A stretch of DNA of 18,284 nucleotides from JBOHNM01 sp050730675 (lineage in GTDB: Bacteria > Planctomycetota > Phycisphaerae > Phycisphaerales > UBA1924), in assembly GCA_050730675.1 (NCBI GenBank), contig JBOHNM010000082.1:1-18284 (forward strand), in the 5' to 3' direction. How positions within the stretch are numbered: position 1 is the first letter of the stretch; each line of letters opens with the position of its first letter. Of this stretch, positions 10,002 through 17,191 are shown piece by piece. The notes under the pieces were generated by a model. The model was not told the DNA's origin. It saw only the letters and a list, made by a program, of their open reading frames with translations, and did no database searches. The translations under genes were made by a program, and so were the position numbers.

Positions 10002-11132
10002 CTAACGCTTCTCGATGGGCACGTACGGCGCCGCGTGCGGGCCGATGTACTCGGCATCCGGGCGGTAGAGCCGGTTGTCGGCGAGCTGCTCGATCACGTG
10101 CCCGCTCCACCCGGCCAGTCGGCTCATGGCGAACATCGGCGTGAAGAGGTCGAGCTGCAGGCCGATGCAGTGGTACGTGGTCGCCGAGTAGAAGTCGACG
10201 TTGGGGTAGATCCCCTTGGCGGCCTTCTCGCGGAGCATGACCTGTTCGATGGCGTTGCTCTTGGCGTACAGATCGGCGTTGCCGGTGTCGGTGGCGAGCT
10301 GCTTGGCCAGGGTCTTGAGGTAGGTCGCGCGCGGATCGTACGCCTTGTAGACGCGGTGCCCGAAGCCCGCGATCTTGTCCTTGCGGGCGAGCTTGTCCTG
10401 GATGAACGCCTCGCAGGCCTCAACCGACGGGACCTGGTTGAGCATCTTCATCACGTCCTCGTTGGCGCCGCCGTGCAGCGGGCCGCGCAGCGAGCCGACG
10501 GCGGCCGTGAGCGCCGAGTAGACGTCACTGAGGGTGCTGATGACGACACGCGCCGAGAAGGTGGAGTTGTTCAGGCCGTGGTCGGCGTGGAGGATCATGC
10601 ACGCGTCGAAGGCGCGGGCCATCGTCGGCGTCGGCTCCTTGCCGTTGAGCATCTGCAGGAAGTTGGCCGCGAAGGAGAGGTCCTTGCGCGGGTGAACGAT
10701 CGGCAGCCCGCGCCGGTAGCGGTCGAAGTACGCGATGATCGCCGGCGTGCTGGCGAGGATGTTCAAGGCCTTGGAGCGGGCCGAGGCGAGGTCGTTCTTA
10801 TTCGGGTCGGCGTCGTAGAGCGCCAAGGCTGAGATCATCGTCCGCAGCATGTGCATCGGCTGCGCGTCCTTGGGCAGCGACGTGATCCGCTCGAGCATCC
10901 CCTTGGGCAGCTCGTACCGCGACCGAAGATCGGTGCTGAACGCCTCCAACTCGGACTTGTTCGGCAGGCGGCCGTTCCAGAGCAGGAAGGTGGACTCTTC
11001 GAAGGTGCTGTTGCGGGCCAAGTCGTCGATGGGGATGCCGACGTATTCGAGCACCCCCTTCTCACCGTCGATGAACGACATGCGGGTGCTGGCGGCGACG
11101 ATCCCTTCGAGACCCTTGCTGACGGCGGCCAT
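10002..11132 (-). CDS. gltA: Citrate synthase
   Basis: This 376-residue enzyme condenses oxaloacetate and acetyl-CoA to citrate, the entry to the TCA cycle. The catalytic triad is in place: His220 in GPLHGGANE, His259 in GFGHRVYKAYDPR and Asp313 in NVDFYSATTY. LHADHGLNNSTF (181-192) and YRPDAEYIGP near the C-terminus complete the family pattern. The length fits the shorter, probably dimeric citrate synthases of Gram-positive bacteria and archaea rather than the hexameric E. coli type with its extra N-terminal domain. The ATG at 11132 has AGGA ten bases upstream. The frame stays open further upstream, but that part lies over the rhomboid gene on the other strand and is not conserved. It is divergent from the rhomboid gene, and a candidate -10 box lies between them. 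Confidence 0.96.
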   Translation of the reverse strand: MAAVSKGLEGIVAASTRMSFIDGEKGVLEYVGIPIDDLARNSTFEESTFLLWNGRLPNKSELEAFSTDLRSRYELPKGMLERITSLPKDAQPMHMLRTMISALALYDADPNKNDLASARSKALNILASTPAIIAYFDRYRRGLPIVHPRKDLSFAANFLQMLNGKEPTPTMARAFDACMILHADHGLNNSTFSARVVISTLSDVYSALTAAVGSLRGPLHGGANEDVMKMLNQVPSVEACEAFIQDKLARKDKIAGFGHRVYKAYDPRATYLKTLAKQLATDTGNADLYAKSNAIEQVMLREKAAKGIYPNVDFYSATTYHCIGLQLDLFTPMFAMSRLAGWSGHVIEQLADNRLYRPDAEYIGPHAAPYVPIEKR

Positions 11133-11171
11133 GTGGTGCAATTCCTGGTGAACGTGCGGGGTGTGGCCCCG

Positions 11172-11198
11172 ACTATAGGAACCGCTCTGCAGCCGCAA
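11172..11198 (-). promoter_or_regulatory. Candidate promoter of gltA
   Basis: On the minus strand TATAGT (11172-11177) matches the -10 consensus at 5 of 6. A weak TTGCGG (11193-11198) lies 15 bases upstream, which is short. Transcription would start near 11165, giving a leader of about 33 bases. The site lies in the 99-base divergent gap between gltA and the rhomboid gene. The -10 is good and the -35 is poor. Confidence 0.35.
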
Positions 11199-11231
11199 CC
11201 ACGCGGGAAAAGACTCGGTTAGGATGCGGCC

Positions 11232-12389
11232 ATGCTCGTGCCCCTTTCCACCGACCGCCCGCTCAGCCGCAACCGGGTGGTCACGCCGGTGCTGATCGCG
11301 CTGAACCTGGGGGTTTTTGCCCTCGGGTTGATCATGGAGCAGGGGCGGCCGGAGCAGTTTGAAGCGCTCCAGCGGGACGGGGTGCTGTGGCGCCTGGATT
11401 TCCACTGGTACCAGCTCATCACCTACGCCTTCCTGCACGCCGGCTGGCTGCACGCGCTGGGGAACATGGTGTTCCTGTGGACCTTTGGCGGCAACCTGGA
11501 GGACAAGCTGGGGCGGGTGTGGTTCACGCTGTTCTACCTGGCCGGGGGTGCCGCGGCCGGGGCGGTTCACATGGCGTTTTCGCCGATGCCGGTGCTGGGA
11601 GCGTCGGGGGCGGTGTCGGCGTGCACGGGGGCGTACCTGATGCTGTTCCCGCGGACGCACATCCGATGCTTTGTGCTGTTCTTCTACATCGGGGTGCTGT
11701 CGGTGCCGGCGTGGTGGTTCATCGGCGGCTCGGTGGTGTGGGATCTGACGGGCGGGTTCGGGCATGGCGGCAACGTGGCGCACGGGGCGCACCTGGGAGG
11801 CTTCGCGTTCGGGTTCCTGGTGACGCTGGCGCTGCGGGCGGTGAAGATCCTCACGCCCGAGGAGTGGGACCTGTTCACGCAGATGCGCCACGCGCGGCGG
11901 CGGTCGGAGTTGCGGGCGGCGGTGGAAGAGGCGGAGAAGGAGCGGACGGCGAAGATTGCGCCGACGCCGGAGGACGGACGGGCGACGGCGGCGCGGAGCG
12001 AGATCGCGGCGCTGTTGGGTCGGGATCGTCCTGAGGAAGCGGCGCGGGCGTACGTGCAGTATGCCTCGCTCTCGCCGGCGGGGCAGCGACCGATGCCGCT
12101 GGCGAGACGGCAGCAGCTCGACGTAGCGAACCAGCTCTTCACAATGGGCGAGCACCGAGCGGCGGCGGACGCGTACGAATTGTTCGCCGAGGTGTACCGC
12201 AATGACACGGAAGAGCCCAATGCCCGGGTGATACTGGCGCTGATCTGTGTCCGCTACCTGCGGGATGCGGAGCGGGGGAGAAAGGCACTGGAGGGCGTGG
12301 CGGCGCGGGTGCGTGATGCGCAGAACCGGGAGCTGGCGGGGCAGCTTCAGGCGGAACTTACGGCGATGGCGACGCCAGCCAAGCCGTGA
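11232..12389 (+). CDS. Rhomboid-family intramembrane serine protease with C-terminal helical-repeat tail
   Basis: The first 200 or so residues of this 385-residue protein form a rhomboid domain: HAGWLHALGNMVFLW with His74 and Asn78, GASGAVSACTGAYL with the nucleophile Ser125, and NVAHGAHLGGFAFG with the likely catalytic His187. Rhomboids cleave membrane proteins within or near their transmembrane helices. About six hydrophobic segments are visible. A charged helix follows (about 218-245), then a region near 262-365 that looks like tetratricopeptide-type helix pairs (RPEEAARAYVQYASL, ANQLFTMGEHRAAADAYELF). This tail could recruit substrate or partners. The ATG at 11232 has AGGA seven bases upstream. 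The 3' end overlaps the shikimate kinase gene on the opposite strand by 32 bases. No substrate can be inferred from the neighbours. Confidence 0.92.
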   Translation: MLVPLSTDRPLSRNRVVTPVLIALNLGVFALGLIMEQGRPEQFEALQRDGVLWRLDFHWYQLITYAFLHAGWLHALGNMVFLWTFGGNLEDKLGRVWFTLFYLAGGAAAGAVHMAFSPMPVLGASGAVSACTGAYLMLFPRTHIRCFVLFFYIGVLSVPAWWFIGGSVVWDLTGGFGHGGNVAHGAHLGGFAFGFLVTLALRAVKILTPEEWDLFTQMRHARRRSELRAAVEEAEKERTAKIAPTPEDGRATAARSEIAALLGRDRPEEAARAYVQYASLSPAGQRPMPLARRQQLDVANQLFTMGEHRAAADAYELFAEVYRNDTEEPNARVILALICVRYLRDAERGRKALEGVAARVRDAQNRELAGQLQAELTAMATPAKP

Positions 12390-12918
12390 GATCGTCCGCG
12401 AGCTGTTGCGGCGTGGACGCACCCGCCTCGAAAGTGTGCTGGGCCAGCGAGCGGTAGAGCGGGTCGCGGGCGTCGTAGAGAGCGGCGACCTCGTCGAGCA
12501 CGCCGGCGGCGGTGAGCGAGGGGCGGGCGGAAGCGTCGGCCTTCTCGAGGCGGGAACGCAGCGCCAGCGGCGAGGCGTGGAGATACACCAGGCGGCAGCG
12601 GCACTTTTCCGCGGCGAAGCGGAGCACCTCGGGGGCTTCGGCGGCGGTCGGGGTGCCGCCGCCGAGGGCGAGGACGATCGGGCCGGCGAGGGTGATGCGC
12701 TGGAGCTGGTCGAGGAGGGCGGCGGTCTCGGCGGCGCGGAACGCCGGCTCGCCGCGGCGGCGGAGGGCGTCGCCGGGGGTGGGCTCGGCCAGCAGCGCCG
12801 CCGTTTCGTCGTCGAGATCGACGAAGGGGATGCCGAGTCGCTCGGCGGCGAGACGGCCGATGGTCGTCTTGCCGGAGCAGCGAAGGCCCATCAGGATGAG
12901 CGCGTGGGTCGGCGGCAT
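12358..12918 (-). CDS. aroK: Shikimate kinase
   Basis: This 186-residue P-loop kinase phosphorylates shikimate at the 3-hydroxyl, the fifth step of chorismate synthesis. The P-loop GLRCSGKTT is at 11-19. DLDDE (34-38) supplies the Asp for shikimate and magnesium, RGEPAFR (55-61) gives substrate arginines, LGGGTP (85-90) is the glycine loop and RPSL (132-135) the lid arginine. ALYDARDPLY near 147-156 is also typical. The ATG at 12918 is preferred over an in-frame GTG at 12945, because the latter lies inside a hairpin and adds nine unconserved residues. The ribosome-binding site is weak. The gene follows efp on the same strand, with a terminator-like hairpin between them. Its end overlaps the rhomboid gene tail to tail. 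Confidence 0.93.
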   Translation of the reverse strand: MPPTHALILMGLRCSGKTTIGRLAAERLGIPFVDLDDETAALLAEPTPGDALRRRGEPAFRAAETAALLDQLQRITLAGPIVLALGGGTPTAAEAPEVLRFAAEKCRCRLVYLHASPLALRSRLEKADASARPSLTAAGVLDEVAALYDARDPLYRSLAQHTFEAGASTPQQLADDLTAWLASPSP

Positions 12919-12928
12919 GGTTGATCCA

Positions 12929-12958
12929 GCAAGAAGGGGAGGCACGAATGCCTCCCCT
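12929..12958 (-). terminator. Probable intrinsic terminator or attenuator after efp
   Basis: A perfect 9-bp stem (AGGGGAGGC at 12935-12943 with its complement at 12950-12958) encloses a 6-base loop. On the minus strand it is followed by a modest T-rich tail, TTCTTG. It lies about 30 bases after the efp stop and 17 bases before the aroK start. The short T run means it may be leaky and allow some read-through into aroK. Confidence 0.55.
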
Positions 12959-12988
12959 GAAAGATAACGTTGGGAATGTCGCGGCGTG

Positions 12989-13546
12989 TCAGGCGCGGCT
13001 GAGGTAGGAACCGTCGGCGGTGGAGAGCTTGATGGACTCGCCGATGTTGATGAAGTCGGGGACGCGGGTCTTGAGGCCGGTCTCCATCTCGGCTTCCTTC
13101 TGCACGGCGGTGGCGGTCGCGTTCTTCAGGCCGGGGGAGGTGTCCTTGACGGTCAGCTCGACGGCGGCAGGGAGTTCGATGGTGATCGCCCGGCCTTCAT
13201 GCATGAGGACGACGGCGCTCGCGTTTGGTCGGAGGTAGAGGAGGGCCTCGCCGAGGACGGCGGCGCCGATGGTGATCTGGTCGTAGTTCTCTGAGTCCAT
13301 GAAGACGGCGTCCTTGCCTTCCTTGTACAGGAACTCCATGGGGCGGCGATCAAGGTCGATGACCTCGAGGTCTTCGGAGGGCTGGAAGCGCTTCTCGACG
13401 ACGCCGCCGCGCTGGATGTCCTTGAGCTTGAGGTTGACGAAAGAGCGGAGGTTGCCGGGGTTGCGGAACTCGTACCCGGTGACCAGGAGGAGCTTTCCGT
13501 CCATTTTGACGCCTTGGCCGGCGCGGAGGTCGATGGCCTTGCTCAT
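12989..13546 (-). CDS. efp: Translation elongation factor P with Asn at the loop-tip position
   Basis: The 185-residue protein has the three-domain EF-P layout. An N-terminal KOW-like domain (KAIDLRAGQGVKMDGKLLLV) is followed by a middle domain (RRPMEFLYKEGKDAVFMDSENYDQ) and a C-terminal OB domain with DTSPGLKNATATAVQKEAEMETG and VPDFINIGESIKLSTADGSYLSR. EF-P enters the ribosomal E site and rescues stalls at polyproline. The loop that reaches the peptidyl-transferase centre usually reads KPGKG with a modified Lys or Arg. Here it reads RNPGNLRSF, with Asn32 at the tip, so the usual lysyl, hypusine-like or rhamnosyl modifications seem impossible at that residue. The ATG at 13546 has AAGGA seven bases upstream. 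It is divergent from the FkbM-type gene across 111 bases. Confidence 0.93.
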   Translation of the reverse strand: MSKAIDLRAGQGVKMDGKLLLVTGYEFRNPGNLRSFVNLKLKDIQRGGVVEKRFQPSEDLEVIDLDRRPMEFLYKEGKDAVFMDSENYDQITIGAAVLGEALLYLRPNASAVVLMHEGRAITIELPAAVELTVKDTSPGLKNATATAVQKEAEMETGLKTRVPDFINIGESIKLSTADGSYLSRA

Positions 13547-13657
13547 GGGACAATCCTTGATTGAAGCTTGAAAACAGAGGCGAGGGGGGCAAGTTTATGC
13601 CGCGAAGAGGCGGGGGTCACGCGGACCGGGTGATAATGGGGCGGCACTGGAGTATCT

Positions 13658-14320
13658 ATGGACCGGATCTACGCGCGGCTTGGAGCGGGACTGTTGGGAG
13701 AGCGGGCGGACCTGACGATCCTGGAGATCGGGTGTGCCGATGGGGACGACACCGCCAAACTCGTCCAGATGTTTCCGAAGGCCAAGTTCTACTGCTTTGA
13801 GCCGGATCCGCGGAACATCTACTGGCTCAAGCAAGATCGGGCGGAGCGGTTTGTGACGCTGATCGAGGCCGCGGTGTCGGATACCGATGGGACGGCGGTG
13901 TTCAACCTGTCGAGCGGGCGCGGGCCGTGCTCGGTGTCGGGGCCGAAAGGGGAATGGACGTATTCATCGTCGCTGAAGAAGCCGACCGGGCATCTCAAGG
14001 AGTTCCCGTGGTGCAAGTTTCAGAAGACGGCGAAGGTGAAGACCGTGCGGCTGGACACATTTGTGGGTGAGCACGGGATTGCTGACGTGGACTTCATCTG
14101 GATGGATGTGCAGGGGGCCGAGGATCTGGTGATCGCCGGCGGGGCGGGAACGCTGTCGCGGACGAGGTACTTGTACACCGAGGCGGACGACGGTGGCTTG
14201 TATGAAGGGCAGCTTGGCGGTGATGCGATCATCGAACGGTTGCCCGGCGGGCGCGAAGAGTGGGAGGTGGTCGAGAAGTTTGACTTTGATGTGCTGCTGC
14301 GGAACCGTGCGATGGCCTGA
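13658..14320 (+). CDS. FkbM-family SAM-dependent methyltransferase
   Basis: This complete 220-residue cytoplasmic enzyme carries SAM motif I as ILEIGCADGDD (21-31), an acidic strand end FEPDPRN (47-53), AAVSDTDG (71-78), and the family's RLDTF...DFIWMDVQGAEDLVIAGG near 132-163. FkbM proteins methylate hydroxyls of sugars, lipids or secondary metabolites; the substrate is unknown here. TGGAG lies five bases before the ATG at 13658. A GATAAT at 13632-13637 resembles a -10 box but has no matching -35. It differs from the other FkbM-type gene at the left edge, being G-rich on its coding strand where that one is C-rich. It ends five bases from the stop of the convergent peptidase, which leaves no room for a terminator between them. 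Confidence 0.85.
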   Translation: MDRIYARLGAGLLGERADLTILEIGCADGDDTAKLVQMFPKAKFYCFEPDPRNIYWLKQDRAERFVTLIEAAVSDTDGTAVFNLSSGRGPCSVSGPKGEWTYSSSLKKPTGHLKEFPWCKFQKTAKVKTVRLDTFVGEHGIADVDFIWMDVQGAEDLVIAGGAGTLSRTRYLYTEADDGGLYEGQLGGDAIIERLPGGREEWEVVEKFDFDVLLRNRAMA

Positions 14321-14325
14321 GGCAG

Positions 14326-17079
14326 TTACCTGGCTTCCTTGGCCGGTCGGCCTTGGGCATCGATGAACTGCGGCATCGGGAGCTTGAGACCGGCGATCTG
14401 CTTGAGGATGAGTTCTTTGTCGCCGATCAGCACGAGCACGCCCGAGTCGAGGGGGAGGGCGGCGGGGGAGAGGGCGTTGAGCTGCTCGGCGGTGATCGAG
14501 TCGAGGGCGCGGAGATCGGCGGCGGTGGCGTCGAAGGGCGCTCCGACTTCGAGGAGGGTGGCGGCGACGGAAATGGTGCCGCCGAGGGAGCCGAAGGCCT
14601 GGATGGTGTCGGTGCGGATGGTTTCCTTGGCCTTGGTGACTTCCGCGGGGGTGATGTCGCCCTTGTCGGCGCGCATCCGGGCGAACTCCTTCATGAACTC
14701 GGTAAGGGAGGGGCCGGTGACATCGGCCTTGACGCTGGCGGCGGCGGAGAAGGAGCCGATGTCGCGGTCGAAGCCGAAGCCCGAGCGCGCGCCGTAGGTG
14801 TAGCCGTGCTCTTCGCGGAGATTCTGGTTGAGGCGGCTGGTGAATGAGCCGCCGAGGATGACATTGAGGACACGGCGGGCGACGCGCGTGTGATCGGAGT
14901 AGGGGACGCCGGGGGCGCGGTACTGGATGACGGTCTGGGTAGCGCCATCGCGTGGGACGATATAGAAACCCAGGTCCTTGCGCGGCGGGACGGCGACATC
15001 ATCGGATGTGGTCGTGACCGAGCCGGCGGGCTTCCAACCGGCGAGGGCCTTGTCGAGGATGGTCTTAGCCTCGTCGGCGGTGATATCGCCGGCGATGACG
15101 ATGGTGGCGCGGTCGGGGCGGAGGACGGCGCTGTGGGCGGCGCGGATATCGGCGAGGGTGAGTTTGCCCACGGTCTCGACGGTTCCGGCGGATGGCCAGG
15201 CGAAGGGGTTGGCGGGGCCGAAGAGGAGCCGGGCCGAGACGCGCGAGGCGACGGCGCGGGGCTCCTCATCTTCCTGCTTGAGGTCCTCGATGTGCAGTGT
15301 CTGGACGCGCTGCCAATCGGTCTCGGCCAAGCGCGGGTTGCGGACGGCGTCGGCGAAGAGGGCGACGGCGCCGTCGAAGTTCTTCTTGAGCGACGAAACG
15401 CTGGCGGTGAATGATCGCGTGTCGGCGCCGGCGCCGAAGGATGCGCCGAGGCGCTGGAGGGCTTGGGCGAACTGGACGTTGTCGAGCGTCACGGTGCCCT
15501 CGGAGAGCATCGCGGCCATGAGTGACGAGCGGCCGCACTGCTCGATGGTGTCGAGGGCGGTGGGGCCGGTGACGAGCAGTTCCATCGAGACGAGCGGGAG
15601 CTGCGGGCGGCGGTAGAGGAGCACTTCGGGTCCGGCCCCTCCTGCGAGCTTGAAGCGCTCGGGCATGGGCGGAGTGAACGCGGCGCCGGTTCCGTCAGTC
15701 GGTCGCTTATCGCGAGCGGTGGCGGGACGGCCTTGCGTTTCTTCGGGGAGTACCCGCATCATCGCTCGGGCGTCGGTGGTGAGGGTCTTCCTGGCCCAGT
15801 CGGTGATGCCGGCGGGGGTGGCCTTGCGGTAGCGGTCGAGATCGCGCTGGAGGGAGTCGGGGTCGCCGTAGAAGTACTCGTACTCGTTGAGCTTGTCGGC
15901 GCGGGAGGCGATGCTCTGGAGCGAGCTGATGAGACCGGTCTCGAAGGTGTTCTTGCGCGGGGTCAGTTCTTCATCAGTAATCCCGGACGAACCTCCTGCG
16001 AGGATTTTCGCGATTTCCTCGTCGATGATCGCCTCGATGCGGGCGAGGTCGGCATCGGGCTTGGCGAGAACTTCGATCTTGAAGATGGAGCCGAGGGTCG
16101 CACCGTCCTGCGAGGCGCCGACGGAGGCTGCGAGCTGGTCCTTGAGGACCAGTCGCTGGTAAAGGCGACTGGAGGGGCCGTCGGCGAGGACGGCGGCGAG
16201 GAGTTGGAGTTCGGCGTCACCGTCGGTATACATCGCCGGGGCGTGGTAGTAGAAGCCGACCTTGGGCTGCTGGACCTTGTCGAGGGTGGTGACGCGTTTG
16301 ACGCTCGTGAGCTTCTGCGGGATGTAGGCGGGCTGCGGGGGCTGGTTGCCGCGGGAGATGGTGCCGAAGAGGTCGGCGATCAGCGGCTTGATCTTGGCGG
16401 AGTCGAAGTCGCCGGCGACGACGAGGGTGCAGTTGTTGGGGACGTAGAAATTTGAGAAGAAGTCTTTGACGTTGGCGACGTTGGCGGCCTCCAGGTCCTC
16501 GTGGGTGCCGATGACGCCGAAGTGGTAGGGGTGGCCGACGGGGTACATGAGCTGGTAGACGATCTCGCCGGCCTTGCCGTAGGGGGCGTTCTCGACGGTC
16601 TGGCGGAGCTCGTTGCGGACGACGTCGCGCTGCTTGTCGAGCTTCTCCTGGTTCATGGTGCGGCCGAGGTCCTCGAGGCGATCGGCGTCGAGCCACAGGA
16701 GCGTGGGAAGGAGCGAGGCGGGACCGCTCGAGAAGTAGTTGGTGCGGTCGAAGCCGGTGGAGGCGTTGTTGCTGCCGCCGCCGGTCTCCATGAGGACGTC
16801 GAAGTCGTTGCCGGGGACGCGGGCGGTGCCCATGAACATGAGGTGCTCGAAGAGGTGGGCGAAGCCGGAGCGGCCGGGCGGCTCGTTCTTGGCGCCGACG
16901 CGGTACCAGAGGTTGATGGTGGCGACGGGGAGGGTGTGGTCCTCGTGGAGGATGACCGTGAGCCCGTTGGGGAGCTGGTACTTCTCGTTCTTGAGGCTCT
17001 GGGCGACGGCTGCGTGGGCGACCGACAGGAGCGTGAGGGCGAGGACGGCGGCGGTGCGGAACAGGCGTGTGGGATTCAT
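14326..17079 (-). CDS. Exported M16 (insulinase/pitrilysin-type) zinc metallopeptidase, two-domain
   Basis: The 917-residue protein begins with a signal peptide (hydrophobic 8-24, cleavage near AVAQS). The first half holds the inverted zinc motif HLFEH (His75, Glu78, His79) and the distal ligand in RNELRQ (Glu157), about 77 residues later, as M16 enzymes require. The second half repeats the fold but has GRSSLMAAMLSEG where a zinc motif would be. It keeps REEHGYTYG (755-763), whose Arg and Tyr assist catalysis from the inactive half. So one chain holds both halves of the clam shell, and it should degrade peptides in the periplasm or at the surface. The ATG at 17079 is set by the signal peptide, although no purine-rich binding site precedes it. 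It lies 112 bases after the YiiX-like gene on the same strand. Confidence 0.93.
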   Translation of the reverse strand: MNPTRLFRTAAVLALTLLSVAHAAVAQSLKNEKYQLPNGLTVILHEDHTLPVATINLWYRVGAKNEPPGRSGFAHLFEHLMFMGTARVPGNDFDVLMETGGGSNNASTGFDRTNYFSSGPASLLPTLLWLDADRLEDLGRTMNQEKLDKQRDVVRNELRQTVENAPYGKAGEIVYQLMYPVGHPYHFGVIGTHEDLEAANVANVKDFFSNFYVPNNCTLVVAGDFDSAKIKPLIADLFGTISRGNQPPQPAYIPQKLTSVKRVTTLDKVQQPKVGFYYHAPAMYTDGDAELQLLAAVLADGPSSRLYQRLVLKDQLAASVGASQDGATLGSIFKIEVLAKPDADLARIEAIIDEEIAKILAGGSSGITDEELTPRKNTFETGLISSLQSIASRADKLNEYEYFYGDPDSLQRDLDRYRKATPAGITDWARKTLTTDARAMMRVLPEETQGRPATARDKRPTDGTGAAFTPPMPERFKLAGGAGPEVLLYRRPQLPLVSMELLVTGPTALDTIEQCGRSSLMAAMLSEGTVTLDNVQFAQALQRLGASFGAGADTRSFTASVSSLKKNFDGAVALFADAVRNPRLAETDWQRVQTLHIEDLKQEDEEPRAVASRVSARLLFGPANPFAWPSAGTVETVGKLTLADIRAAHSAVLRPDRATIVIAGDITADEAKTILDKALAGWKPAGSVTTTSDDVAVPPRKDLGFYIVPRDGATQTVIQYRAPGVPYSDHTRVARRVLNVILGGSFTSRLNQNLREEHGYTYGARSGFGFDRDIGSFSAAASVKADVTGPSLTEFMKEFARMRADKGDITPAEVTKAKETIRTDTIQAFGSLGGTISVAATLLEVGAPFDATAADLRALDSITAEQLNALSPAALPLDSGVLVLIGDKELILKQIAGLKLPMPQFIDAQGRPAKEAR

Positions 17080-17191
17080 AGGGGAAGAAGGTAGCACGGA
17101 CGGCGTGCGGGTCGAGCGGTGGTGCGTGCGAGTGACCGCATATTGCGCAACGGAGCGTCCTTTGGCCGGTTCGGCGCGGGACTGGGACAGG

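Noticed and set aside
11133..11231. A replication origin at the skew switch
   Set aside because: The gap is only 99 bases, not AT-rich, and I see no DnaA boxes. The skew observation is kept as a finding, but no origin is annotated.
11133..12422. A 430-codon upstream extension of citrate synthase
   Set aside because: The conserved enzyme starts at 11132 with a ribosome-binding site. The extension lies opposite the rhomboid gene and is Arg/Pro-rich.
13632..13637. A -10 box GATAAT upstream of the second FkbM-type gene
   Set aside because: There is no -35-like sequence at a suitable distance, so it is mentioned only as a possibility.
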